A stretch of 64,000 bases of DNA, from assembly GCF_020524585.1 (NCBI RefSeq), contig NZ_JAIVLK010000007.1:124001-188000 (forward strand). Reading direction: 5' to 3'. The translations under genes were made by a program, and so were the position numbers. Positions 27,468-35,959 of the stretch are shown here, in pieces; the stretch's first letter is position 1; each line of letters opens with the position of its first letter. The stretch comes from Celeribacter naphthalenivorans. GTDB lineage: Bacteria; Pseudomonadota; Alphaproteobacteria; Rhodobacterales; Rhodobacteraceae. The notes under the pieces are model-generated. The model worked only from the letters and a program-made list of their open reading frames with translations, had not been told where the DNA came from and did no database searches.

Positions 27468-29481
27468 CCGCGATCTTGTCGCCCGTGATCCCGGCTTGCC
27501 CGGTTTGGCCGCGCTTTTAGACCCCGAACATGTCGCCCGGCTTTTGGGGCATCCCGCGGAACTGACCTATCTGCGCTACAAGCTTGGGGTGAATGCCACA
27601 GCCACGGCTCGGCGCGCCGACGGGCAATTCTTTGTCCTGCGAACGGCCCCCGAAGCGCGTTTTACGGATTATCTGTCGCGTCCGAACTGGCGCAAACACG
27701 GGATTTGGGATGTGGCCGCCTGTCTCGTTGCCCTGCCGGTCTGGCGTGACAGGAAAATTCCGGCGGCCCGGAAACTGCGCAAAGCCGATCCCGACAGTCT
27801 TGTGACCTTCAAACCCAACCGCCGCTTTGTGCAGCGCATTGACGGCGGGTTGCGCCGGGCCTTTGCGCCCGGTCTCTTTGATCAGGCCCGCGCCGGGGCC
27901 TATTTGGGCGAAGATTTCGGCGGCGCGCGGCTGCTTGCCAGTGATGCGAAAAAAGCGACGCTTGACATCGAATGGGTGGCCGGCCGGGCGGCGGATCACA
28001 GTCCAAGCCCTGAGCTCTATCGCCGGATCGGTGCACGGCTGGCAGACTTGCACCGGCACCCGATGCGCGGGCTGTGCCCGTTGCCCGCGACCGACCCGTC
28101 TCGGTCGCTGCACGATCTGGCAGATCTTTTGCCCGATCTTGCCCCGCGTGCCTTGCATTGTGCCGTGATGCTCTCCGGGCATCTTGCCGCGTGTCGTCCC
28201 AATGTTGCGGCTTGCCATGGTGATTTCAGCGCCGATCAGGTGATCGTAACCCCCGATGACGCAGTGTGTTTTATCGACTGGGACCGTGCCGGAACGGGCG
28301 ATCCTCTGTGCGATGTCGCAAGCTTTCTGGCCCGGCTCGATTATGACCCCAGCACAAGACAAGATCTGAGCCAGGCGTTTCTCGACGGCTACGGGATGAC
28401 AGCGGAGGACATCCGCCCGCATCGCGCCGCCGCCCTCGCGGGATTGCTGATCGAACCCTTCCGGGATCGTCACCCGGACTGGCCAGAGCGCTGCGCGGCG
28501 CTGTTGCAACGGGTCGAAGCACTTTTGGCCCCTCTGGGCACACCCGCATTCCATATCGCTCAAACCCCGGCCACTGTCGCTGACGCGCTTGGCTGGACAC
28601 CGAGCGAGGTGCACTGTCTCCGTCTGAAACCCGGTCGGAGAGCCGTTTTCCGCTATGCCGACACGGTGGGGCGTGCGGCCTATGGCAAATTGCGCTTTGG
28701 CCGCGCCGATCGCCGCACGCCTGCGCTTCAGTCTGCTGTGCGCGCGGCCGGGCTGGATGGCAGGTATGGGGTTCAGGTTCCTGTTGTTCTCGCAGAAATG
28801 AAAGAGGCATGTCTTTGGTTTCAGGAGGAAATAAAAGGGCCTGATCTGACGTGTCTGCTCTTGAACGGCACGTCAGAAGAGGTTTTGCGCAACGCCCTTC
28901 GGCAGACCGGAGAGGCGCTGGCCCGGTTGCACACCAGTGGGGTCGAGGTCGCGCGCGACTGGACACTTGCACAGGAATGCGCCGTCCTGACACAGGCTCT
29001 TGCAGCCGAGAAAGCGCGTGCGCCAGAGAATATCTCGGCGTTTCAGGCGGTCGAACGGGCGCTTGCCCCTGATATTGCGCGTCTTGAAACACCGGCGGAA
29101 CCGGTCCTTTTGCATCGGGATTTCTATCCGGATCAGGTGATCTGTTCGGCGGGGAGTGTGGCGCTTCTGGATTTGGATCTGGTGGCCATGGGGGACCCGG
29201 CGATTGATCTCGGCAACTTTCTTGCCCATCTCGATGAGCTGGCGCTTCGGCATCATAAGGGGCTTGGCACGACCCCGGCTCGAGACATGGCCTTTCTGGA
29301 CGGTTATGCCGCGCATGCGTCTCTCCCCGATATGTCCCGCATCACCGCCGCCCGGCGGATTTCTCTTGCCCGGCACATCCACATCTCTCAGCGGTTTTCA
29401 GACCGGCGGCATGAAGCGGAAGAAATCATTGCGCATTTGACGCAGCCTGTCCGGAAGCTGAAGGCAGGCGAAATGACCTGA
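27451..29481 (+). CDS. protein with two tandem APH-type phosphotransferase domains
   Basis: A 676-aa cytosolic protein holding two aminoglycoside-phosphotransferase/choline-kinase-like domains in a row. Domain 1 has the catalytic loop CHGDFSADQVIV (Asp near 256) and metal motif FIDWDRAGTGDPLCDVA (about 274). Domain 2 repeats these with LHRDFYPDQVIC (about 554) and LLDLDLVAMGDPAIDLGNFLAHL (about 573). Both loops keep the catalytic Asp and metal-binding Asp, so both may be active. The ATG at 27451 lies 17 bp inside the exporter gene, and GGAGG just upstream supports it. Likely targets are sugars or the acceptor lipid/alcohol of the glycan (inference); an antibiotic-resistance role is unlikely given the context. 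The two domains are diverged, so the duplication is old. Confidence 0.88.
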   Translation: MLCKADRDLVARDPGLPGLAALLDPEHVARLLGHPAELTYLRYKLGVNATATARRADGQFFVLRTAPEARFTDYLSRPNWRKHGIWDVAACLVALPVWRDRKIPAARKLRKADPDSLVTFKPNRRFVQRIDGGLRRAFAPGLFDQARAGAYLGEDFGGARLLASDAKKATLDIEWVAGRAADHSPSPELYRRIGARLADLHRHPMRGLCPLPATDPSRSLHDLADLLPDLAPRALHCAVMLSGHLAACRPNVAACHGDFSADQVIVTPDDAVCFIDWDRAGTGDPLCDVASFLARLDYDPSTRQDLSQAFLDGYGMTAEDIRPHRAAALAGLLIEPFRDRHPDWPERCAALLQRVEALLAPLGTPAFHIAQTPATVADALGWTPSEVHCLRLKPGRRAVFRYADTVGRAAYGKLRFGRADRRTPALQSAVRAAGLDGRYGVQVPVVLAEMKEACLWFQEEIKGPDLTCLLLNGTSEEVLRNALRQTGEALARLHTSGVEVARDWTLAQECAVLTQALAAEKARAPENISAFQAVERALAPDIARLETPAEPVLLHRDFYPDQVICSAGSVALLDLDLVAMGDPAIDLGNFLAHLDELALRHHKGLGTTPARDMAFLDGYAAHASLPDMSRITAARRISLARHIHISQRFSDRRHEAEEIIAHLTQPVRKLKAGEMT

Positions 29482-29830
29482 CCAGACGCCCGAACCATGC
29501 CCTTATGGACAGATTTGCAGCCGACAGCACATCAGAAGACACGACGACAGACAAGACATCGAAGGGGTGCTGAGGAGGACATGCGTCAGACTTCGATCCG
29601 GGCCAGTTGTGCGAGAGGCGCAGCGTCGGATGTATATATCCGATATAGAGGGACTTATTTCTACTGACCTCACACGCCGTCTGTCATTCTCTTACGTGTC
29701 GCTTTTTGCCGTTCCATCTCTGACAGATCGCGGAGCTTGGAACCTTCGATCCAATAAGATCAGCGATATGTAATGCACGTTCATAACTACAGCACAAAAG
29801 TCCGGTCCACATCTGGAGATGTCGTCTTGG

Positions 29831-29927
29831 ACATGCATGGGATGGGGGAGTGCATGTTATATAAAACTTAATTCCATATGTAAAACTTGTTGACAGAGTA
29901 AAATTCATAATGTCTCATAAAGTGAGA
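29831..29927 (+). promoter_or_regulatory. promoter/operator region before the first TRAP operon
   Basis: The 586-bp gap 29482-30067 contains no credible gene. Three features stand out. ACATGCA (29831-29837) and TGCATGT (29851-29857) form a 7-bp inverted repeat. TAAAACTT occurs twice 19 bp apart (29862, 29881). A TTGACA hexamer (29890-29895) is followed by the dyad TCTC-N7-GAGA (29913-29927), positioned where a -10 element would lie, as expected for a repressor operator. The DctQ start is 141 bp downstream. No regulator gene lies near this operon. Confidence 0.4.
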
Positions 29928-30067
29928 AATACCGACAATAGCATGTCTCCTTTGGAGGAAGAGAGCCATGCGACACGACGTCGGGTGGGGCGGGCTGCGT
30001 GTGGAGGCGCGGCGATGTCCTCTGTCGAGTGATCGACGGCGACGGTCTTTACAGGGAGGAGAGGACC

Positions 30068-30619
30068 ATGGCCTTTGTAACACGCGTTCTTAACATGGCG
30101 GCGTGGGCGCTCATGCTTGTCTGCATGATCTGCCTCGTGTCGATGATGGTGCATGTCACCGCCCATGTCAGTTGGCGCTTCGTGACGGGCGAACCGATCA
30201 CGGGCACGCCCGAGATTGTGTCGCGCTACTATATGGTCGCAATCGTATTTTTGACCATTCCACTGGTGGAAATGCGCAATAGCGGGATCGTCGTGGATTT
30301 GTTCTACGATCTGTTCGGGCGATCATTTCAACGGCTCTGCGCCGCTCTCGCCTACATCGGTCAGGGGCTGTTCTTTGGCTTTCTCACCTACAGATCCTTT
30401 TGGGATGCCATCGATTCATTCGCGAAGAGGGAATTTGTGGACGCCCAGATCCCGATCACAGTCTGGCCTGCGTCGTTTTTCCTGCCGCTCGGTTTTGGTC
30501 TGGCCGTGTTGATCAGCACCTTGCGTCTGGTGCAGGTGGCGACCCGCCCGGACTGGCACAGGCTCATTTCTCCCGAAATCACGGATGAAGAAAACCCGAC
30601 GCCGCAGGAGGCTGCTTAA
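30068..30619 (+). CDS. TRAP transporter small permease, DctQ family (first copy)
   Basis: A 183-aa four-helix membrane protein forming the small subunit of a tripartite ATP-independent periplasmic transporter. The VSWRFVTGEPITGTPEIVSRYYMVAIVFLTIPLVEM region (about residues 35-70) is typical of DctQ. The ATG at 30068 follows AGGGAGGAGAGG; longer in-frame extensions lack such a site. The gene order is DctQ, DctM, DctP, with the binding protein last, which is unusual and is repeated in the second TRAP operon at 35960-39087. Confidence 0.92.
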   Translation: MAFVTRVLNMAAWALMLVCMICLVSMMVHVTAHVSWRFVTGEPITGTPEIVSRYYMVAIVFLTIPLVEMRNSGIVVDLFYDLFGRSFQRLCAALAYIGQGLFFGFLTYRSFWDAIDSFAKREFVDAQIPITVWPASFFLPLGFGLAVLISTLRLVQVATRPDWHRLISPEITDEENPTPQEAA

Positions 30620-30621
30620 TT

Positions 30622-31929
30622 ATGGATCGTCTTGAAATCGGAGTGGTCGGTGTCATTGCCGTATTGGTGCTGCTTGTTCTGCGGATGCAGGTCGGCGTGG
30701 TGCTCGGCATTGTGGCCTTCATCGGGATCGCGGCGATCCTCAATCTGAGCGCGGCCTGGGCCATCCTGACCGCCGTGCCGCTGGATTTTATCTCGCAGTG
30801 GAGCCTGAGCGCAGTGCCGATGTTCCTCTTAATGGGATACATCGCAGCGCAGGCCGGTTTGACGCGGGGGTTGTTTGCCAGTGCCCGGATTTTTGTCGGG
30901 CGCATTCCGGGCGGCTTGGCGTCGGCCACGGTGATCGCATCGGCGCTGTTTGCCTCCTCCTCCGGGTCGAGCGTGGCGACAGCCGCCGCATTTTCGCGCA
31001 TCGCCGTGCCGGAAATGCTGCGGATCAACTACAAAGCTTCGTTGGCGACCGGATCGGTGGCGGCGGCTGGCACCTTGGGATCGATGATCCCTCCCAGCAT
31101 CCTGATGATCTTGTTTGGCATCTTTACCAACACCTCGATTGGAGCGCTGTTCGTGGCCGGTGTGCTGCCGGGGATTTTGTCGGCGGTGGCGTTCATTGCG
31201 ATGATTACGATCCGCGCGAGCCTGAACCCGAGCTTGGCCCCGCGTTTTACCGGAACCGTGACACGGGCCGAGATATGGGAGTCGCTGCGCGATATCTGGC
31301 CGCTTCCGTTTTTGATCCTTGGCGTCCTCGGCGGTATCTTTGCCGGTATCTTCACGCCGACAGAAGCCGGTGCCATGGGCGCATCAATGGCGCTGATCAT
31401 TGCGCTGGCGCGGCGGTCGATGACATGGGCCGGGTTCCGCCAGGCGTTGGTCGCGACGGCGGAAGGCACTTGTACCGTGTTTCTGATCGCCATCGGCGCG
31501 ACCATGTTCTCGTCCTTTCTGGGGTTGTCGACGCTGCCGCTCAAAGTGACTGAGCTTTTGCTGAGCATCGCCCAGTCGCCGCTGGCCGTCATCGCGGTCA
31601 TCGCCGTGGTCTATGTGGTGCTCGGCATGTTCATCGACAGTGTTGCGATCATGCTTTTGACCATTCCTTTGGTCGATCCGGTGCTGGGGCAGCTCGGGGT
31701 CAACACGGTCTGGTTCGGCATCATTGTCATCAAGCTTCTTGAAATTGGCCTGATCACCCCGCCGGTGGGCCTCAATCTGTTCGTGGTGAAAAGCGCGCTT
31801 GGGTCGCGTGTCAAGCTGACCGAGGTCATCAAAGGGGCAGGGTGGTTTGTCGCAACCGACATTGTCACGCTGATCCTTCTGGTGAGTTTCCCGGCCATCA
31901 GCCTGTTTCTGCCCGGACTCATGGACTGA
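30622..31929 (+). CDS. TRAP transporter large permease, DctM family (first copy)
   Basis: A 435-aa inner-membrane subunit with about 12-13 helices that performs Na+-driven transport. Recognisable DctM elements are SAVPMFLLMGYIAAQAG (about 55), ASSSGSSVATAAAFSRIAVPEM (about 113), GTLGSMIPPSILMILFGI (about 152), LGGIFAGIFTPTEAGAMGA (about 234) and LEIGLITPPVGLNLFVV (about 372). It is closely similar along its length to the DctM at 36529-37854, indicating duplication of the whole system. It begins 2 nt after the DctQ stop, with AGGAGG in the end of DctQ. Confidence 0.95.
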   Translation: MDRLEIGVVGVIAVLVLLVLRMQVGVVLGIVAFIGIAAILNLSAAWAILTAVPLDFISQWSLSAVPMFLLMGYIAAQAGLTRGLFASARIFVGRIPGGLASATVIASALFASSSGSSVATAAAFSRIAVPEMLRINYKASLATGSVAAAGTLGSMIPPSILMILFGIFTNTSIGALFVAGVLPGILSAVAFIAMITIRASLNPSLAPRFTGTVTRAEIWESLRDIWPLPFLILGVLGGIFAGIFTPTEAGAMGASMALIIALARRSMTWAGFRQALVATAEGTCTVFLIAIGATMFSSFLGLSTLPLKVTELLLSIAQSPLAVIAVIAVVYVVLGMFIDSVAIMLLTIPLVDPVLGQLGVNTVWFGIIVIKLLEIGLITPPVGLNLFVVKSALGSRVKLTEVIKGAGWFVATDIVTLILLVSFPAISLFLPGLMD

Positions 31930-31970
31930 CGTCCATAGCACCCAAGATGTCTCAAACCAGGGAGGAGAGA

Positions 31971-33104
31971 ATGCAAATGAAGAATATCCTAATGGGGCTG
32001 ACCGCAACGGCCTGTCTGGCCCTCGGGCCGGGCGGCGCTTCGGCGGAATTGTTTCGGGCCTCGACCTACAACGCGGCAAATTCGCCCACGACGGATTTCC
32101 TTGAGGATTTCGCCGAACGGATCAAAACAGTGACCGATGGTGAGATCGAGTTTGAAATCTATCCGGGGGGAACGCTGATCCCGGGAGAGAAATCACTGGT
32201 CGGCCTGACCTCTGGCGTGTCGCAGCTCGCCAATGTGAACGCGTCTCAGCTGCCGTCGGATCTGCCCTTCGACAATGTGATTTCCGATCTCGGGTTCATC
32301 GGCAGCGATCAGATGGCGCTTGACTTCGCGGCCACGGAACTGCGGTACACCAACCCGCAGATCATGGCAGAATACGCCAAGCACAATCTGATCTACGGGG
32401 CGGGTCTGACCATCGGAATCTGGAATATCATCTGCGCCGATGGTGTGGTGAACAGCCTTGCCGACCTGAAAGGCAAATCGATGCGTGGCACCGGCGGCGC
32501 GCAGCTTGGGTTCATCGACTATATCGGCGCTGTGCCGGTGAGTGTTCCATCAACTGAGATCTACACGGGGATGCAACGCGGATCGCTGGATTGTGTCGCG
32601 GGCAGCCCGGAATTCCTGACCGTGTTCTGGCGGTTGAGCGAATTGGCGAAGTCCGACTATCTTCTGTCGCTTGGGTCATTGCCCACCGGCGGGTTCTTCA
32701 TGAATCAGGACTTCTGGCGTGAACGCACGCCTGAACAGCGTCGTAAAATTCTGGACTCTCTGTCCTATGCGTCGGCCAATCTGATGGTGAACTATGCCGG
32801 TATCATCGACCACGCTTTCGATACGGCGCGCGCCGAAGACATCGCTTTGGTCGAGCCGACGGAAGAGGATTTGGCGACGCTGAAGACCTATTCCGACGAC
32901 TTCGTCGCCAATCTTGCGCAAACTTCGATGGAGAAGCGCGGCATCGAAGACCCCACACCATTGATCGAAGACATGGTGGCGCTGGTCGACAAGTGGAACA
33001 CGCTTTTGTCGGAGATTGACCGCACGGATGTGACCGCGGTCAAGGCGCTTTTGGATCGCGAAATCTATGGCAAAATCGACGTCGAAACCTATGGGTTAAA
33101 TTAA
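31971..33104 (+). CDS. TRAP transporter solute-binding protein, DctP family (first copy)
   Basis: A 377-aa periplasmic binding protein. The signal peptide ends at GGASAE near residue 25. The ATG at 31971 is fixed by AGGGAGGAGAG directly upstream. The central LKGKSMRGTGG strand (about residues 164-174) contains the conserved Arg that pairs with a substrate carboxylate in DctP proteins, and EIYTGMQRGSLDCVAG follows. DctP proteins of this type usually bind carboxylates, including sugar acids and 2-oxo acids. The divergent aldehyde dehydrogenase next door suggests an acid or aldehyde/alcohol substrate. A clear terminator follows. Confidence 0.93.
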   Translation: MQMKNILMGLTATACLALGPGGASAELFRASTYNAANSPTTDFLEDFAERIKTVTDGEIEFEIYPGGTLIPGEKSLVGLTSGVSQLANVNASQLPSDLPFDNVISDLGFIGSDQMALDFAATELRYTNPQIMAEYAKHNLIYGAGLTIGIWNIICADGVVNSLADLKGKSMRGTGGAQLGFIDYIGAVPVSVPSTEIYTGMQRGSLDCVAGSPEFLTVFWRLSELAKSDYLLSLGSLPTGGFFMNQDFWRERTPEQRRKILDSLSYASANLMVNYAGIIDHAFDTARAEDIALVEPTEEDLATLKTYSDDFVANLAQTSMEKRGIEDPTPLIEDMVALVDKWNTLLSEIDRTDVTAVKALLDREIYGKIDVETYGLN

Positions 33105-33109
33105 TCCAC

Positions 33110-33137
33110 GTTCGGAACACGAAGTTCGGAACACGAA
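33110..33137. repeat. perfect 14-bp tandem duplication
   Basis: GTTCGGAACACGAA occurs twice in direct succession (33110-33123 and 33124-33137), just after the DctP stop and abutting the terminator stem. It is consistent with replication slippage; no function is evident. Confidence 0.9.
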
Positions 33138-33164
33138 ACAGGCGCCCGTCTTGGCGCCTGTTTT
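33137..33164 (+). terminator. intrinsic terminator of the first TRAP operon
   Basis: AACAGGCGCC (33137-33146) and GGCGCCTGTT (33153-33162) form a perfect 10-bp stem with a 6-nt loop, ending in TTTT. It lies between the converging DctP and aldehyde dehydrogenase genes and may work for both. Confidence 0.85.
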
Positions 33165-33267
33165 CCATGTTGAGACCCGATCAGCCGCAGGTGATACAGA
33201 TGCGGTCACCTCCGAACACGTCGTGCGGGACCACGTGCTCGGAGGCGTGTTGGGTCAGCGCGACCAG

Positions 33268-34749
33268 CTATTGCTGAAGAAACGGGTTCGCCGTCGGCCC
33301 TTTGGCCGTCGAGAAAAGGATGCTTTTCGTTTCTAGGTAATCATCGATCCCTGCAAGTCCTCCTTCGCGCCCGAGGCCTGACTGTTTCATTCCGCCGATA
33401 GGCAGCAGATGGCTGTAGGCGCGGTAGGTATTCACCCAGACTGTTCCGGCCTCGAGCGCACGCGCCATGCGATATTGCCGTCCGAAGTCCCCGGTCCAGA
33501 CACCCGCCGCGAGCCCGAAGATCACGTCATTCGCGATTTCGACCGCTTCCGCCTCATCTTCGAAACCGATGATGGAGAGGACCGGACCGAAGATCTCTTC
33601 CTGAGCGACACGCATGTGGTTGCTGACATCGGTGAAAATCGTGGGTTCGACAAACTGCCCGTCGGTGCTGCCATCCACGGTCGCAACCTTTCCGCCCATG
33701 ATGCAGCGCGCGCCCTCGGAATTTGCTGTGTCGATGTACTCCAGAACCTTGCGGAACTGCGGAGGGGTGGCGATCGGCCCGATGTTGGTCTCTGGCGAGG
33801 TCGGGTCGCCCATACGGATTTCGCGCGCGAGGGCGATGAGCTTTTCTGTAAACGCCTCCTTGATCGAATTCTGAACCAACAGGCGTGACCCGGCCGTGCA
33901 CATCTGTCCGGCGGCGCCAAAGATTCCCGCTACGGCGCCAACTGCGGCAGCATCGAGATCGGCATCCTCGAACACGATGTTCGGAGATTTGCCCCCCAAT
34001 TCCATCGTCACACGTTTCATCGAGGCGGCCGCCATCTGGTAGATCATACGGCCGGTGGAATCCGATCCGGTAAACGTTACCTTGTCGACCATCGGGTGCT
34101 GAATCAGAGGGGCGCCGATTTCTTGGCCCAGCCCGGTGACGATATTGATGACCCCATCAGGGAGGCCCGCCTCCTTCGCGATCTGCGCAAACGCGAGCGA
34201 GCTTGTTGACGCGAATTCCGAAGGTTTCAACACCACCGTGCATCCTGCTGCCAAAGCAGGCGCGCATTTCATCGCAACGAACATGAGTGGCGAATTCCAA
34301 GACGTCAGCGCAGCCACGACCCCCACCGGCTCGCGCACAGTCATCGCAAGCGTATCGGGTTTGTCGACCTGCGGCAGCGATCCTTCGATCTTGTCTGCAA
34401 GACCAGCATAATAGTACCAGAATTCAGGGATAGCGGCCATTTGCCCTTTCATTTCGGAAAGGATTTTGCCGTTGTCCGAGGTCTCCATCGCAGCGAGCCT
34501 GTCGGCATTTTTGGCGATGCCATCGCCAATCGCGCGCATGATATGGCCGCGCTTGGTGGGGGACATTTCGGCCCATGGGCCCGATTTGAGTGCCTTGCGC
34601 GCGGCCTTGACTGCGCGGTCGGCGTCGTCGGCATTCCCTCGCGGAATCCGCGCCCAGACCTTTCCGCTATAAGGGTCCAATGATTCCAGCCAATCGCCTT
34701 TCGTGGCGGAACAAAGTGTCCCGTCAATGAACATCAAATGATCTTCCAC
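33268..34749 (-). CDS. NAD(P)+-dependent aldehyde dehydrogenase
   Basis: A 493-aa ALDH-superfamily enzyme oxidising an aldehyde to a carboxylate. Visible elements are the substrate-channel TSWNSPLMF (about 144), cofactor segment KPSEFASTS (about 167), catalytic Glu in MELGGKSPN (about 242) and catalytic Cys in GQMCTAGSRL (about 277). The start is a GTG at 34749 chosen because AGGAGAG lies about 6 nt upstream and the length then fits the family; a longer upstream frame has no ribosome-binding site, and an ATG at 34734 is an alternative. It stands alone between two TRAP operons, with a GMC alcohol dehydrogenase beyond the second, so the two may act successively on an alcohol taken up by a TRAP system (inference). 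Confidence 0.9.
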   Translation of the reverse strand: MEDHLMFIDGTLCSATKGDWLESLDPYSGKVWARIPRGNADDADRAVKAARKALKSGPWAEMSPTKRGHIMRAIGDGIAKNADRLAAMETSDNGKILSEMKGQMAAIPEFWYYYAGLADKIEGSLPQVDKPDTLAMTVREPVGVVAALTSWNSPLMFVAMKCAPALAAGCTVVLKPSEFASTSSLAFAQIAKEAGLPDGVINIVTGLGQEIGAPLIQHPMVDKVTFTGSDSTGRMIYQMAAASMKRVTMELGGKSPNIVFEDADLDAAAVGAVAGIFGAAGQMCTAGSRLLVQNSIKEAFTEKLIALAREIRMGDPTSPETNIGPIATPPQFRKVLEYIDTANSEGARCIMGGKVATVDGSTDGQFVEPTIFTDVSNHMRVAQEEIFGPVLSIIGFEDEAEAVEIANDVIFGLAAGVWTGDFGRQYRMARALEAGTVWVNTYRAYSHLLPIGGMKQSGLGREGGLAGIDDYLETKSILFSTAKGPTANPFLQQ

Positions 34750-35251
34750 CTGGTCTCTCCTCTTTCCAGTTTCAATCTTTCGTGAACACAGGCACAGGGG
34801 CCTGTATCGCTGAAGCGGATCGCAAAATCCGCGTGCAAGGCCTCGACGACAGCACTCTACCTGCGGTCCGTCGCGGTCTGTTCTCTCTCCTCCACGTCCT
34901 CCGCGTGTCGGAAAGAAATCTGTTTGGTGTCGATTGTCCTGCGCGGCTGGCCGGCAAGATCCTATGCGCAAGGCTAAGATCGCACGCCGTATCTCCCTCG
35001 CTCAGCGGGACAACTTCGTTTGAGAATGTCTTTCGGTTCCGATTTGAGCCGCATCAAGGGCACGCATTTCTTCACGGCGCCTCATTTAGGCAGTTGTATT
35101 TGCGCCCGGGAGTCCTCCCGGCACCTCAGAACTGTTTGCGTCTTGGACAAAATGTTCGCACGTCATGCCTCAAGATACGGCCTCCCACAATATTTGCTTC
35201 TACGGTCGCGAATCGTGCCAAGCCTCAGTCACCAATATATTAAATACTGAC

Positions 35252-35297
35252 GCCACGGTGGCCCCAATAATTAAATTAATCCTGATTTATAGGATTA
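35252..35297. promoter_or_regulatory. adjacent dyads in the AT-rich block
   Basis: GCCACGGTGGC (35252-35262) is an 11-bp palindrome. TAATCCT (35277-35283) and AGGATTA (35291-35297) form a perfect 7-bp inverted repeat with a 7-bp spacer. The spacing suits a helix-turn-helix dimer. They lie about 660-700 bp before the second DctQ gene and about 500 bp before the aldehyde dehydrogenase. Confidence 0.4.
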
Positions 35298-35332
35298 TGT
35301 CAAAGAAATAAGTGAGGTTTTGGCAAGTCATC

Positions 35333-35490
35333 TCTCTGATATGAGACAATGCGGACATCAGAGCAGAGGCAAATTCCTCTGGAAAAACATAAATAAAATG
35401 GATGACCGAAGAAATCCTAGAGAGATTTTTGGGGAGATATGTCTTTTAAAATTTTATGTTTGACAATTTCTCTAATGATGAGATTACTAA
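35333..35490 (+). promoter_or_regulatory. candidate promoter and TCTC/GAGA dyads before the second TRAP operon
   Basis: TTGACA at 35460-35465 is followed by TACTAA at 35485-35490 as a weak -10 candidate. The dyad TCTC-N7-GAGA lies at 35469-35483 within this promoter, and a TCTC-N6-GAGA dyad at 35333-35346. The same TCTC-N7-GAGA arrangement occurs beside the TTGACA hexamer of the first TRAP operon (29913-29927), suggesting a shared, unlinked regulator. The arms are only four bases, so chance is possible. Confidence 0.35.
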
Positions 35491-35651
35491 ACTTAATCCG
35501 TTCGGATCGAGTATGAGGAGATGCTCGAACGCGCCTGCTTGGGCCATGTGCCACAAAGGAGATGCGGTCCGAGAGACGGTAAGCCTGGCCTGCAGGAGGA
35601 GGAGTGTCTCCGCCTGCGTTCGGCTCTTGGCGTGGACTAAAGGGAGGAAGA

Positions 35652-35708
35652 ATGAAAAATTTCAAGATAGCTCGCGCCCTCTGGCTGACTCCGGTTCTGG
35701 CGCAATAG
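35652..35708 (+). CDS. 18-codon reading frame with strong ribosome-binding site
   Basis: ATG at 35652 follows AGGGAGGAAGA, one of the strongest ribosome-binding sites in the region, and encodes MKNFKIARALWLTPVLAQ before TAG. The peptide looks like the beginning of a Sec signal peptide: basic N terminus, hydrophobic stretch, Ala-Gln end. It may be the remnant of an inactivated exported-protein gene, such as an extra TRAP binding protein, or a leader peptide. No conserved frame continues after the stop. Expression is unproven. Confidence 0.35.
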   Translation: MKNFKIARALWLTPVLAQ

Positions 35709-35959
35709 ACCTGCTGTCACGGCCCCTCAAAGCCGTGCCTTGCCTGTGCGCCTTGGGGAGAGCCGAGACGAGCGCCCCAATCGACGATCAGTGAGACATC
35801 CCACAAGTTTCCGTCTGAGCGCATAGCTCAGGCCAAAGGCTGCGCGCTGCCTATTCAAGGCCCGGAAGGTCTTGTCCAGCGCCGCAGTAAAGTCTTCAGC
35901 ACCGCCTCATTTTTACGAACGCTGTATGAGCGTGACAACACTCTCGGGAGGGGGGAAAT

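Larger units (their letters stand above)
34750..35959. other. 1.2-kb intergenic region between aldehyde dehydrogenase and the second TRAP operon
   Basis: No conserved protein is recognisable in any frame. The region holds an AT-rich block (about 35220-35500) with several dyads, candidate promoters for both flanking genes, and a short 18-codon frame with a strong ribosome-binding site (35652-35708). A GC-rich stem, CCGGGAG/CTCCCGG, occurs near 35107. It is unusually long for this gene-dense window and may contain a regulatory RNA or the remains of a lost gene. Confidence 0.6.

Noticed and set aside
27451-29481. Aminoglycoside resistance gene
   Set aside because: The APH fold is shared by many sugar, choline and lipid kinases; the tandem arrangement and the glycosyltransferase operon context do not suggest resistance.
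29567-29773. A 68-codon plus-strand frame after the phosphotransferase gene
   Set aside because: It has no ribosome-binding site and no recognisable features, and lies in the promoter gap before the first TRAP operon.
35456-35794. A 112-codon plus-strand frame in the long gap before the second TRAP operon
   Set aside because: It has no suitable start signal, unusual composition and no resemblance to known proteins; the strong ribosome-binding site in this area belongs to a different frame at 35652.
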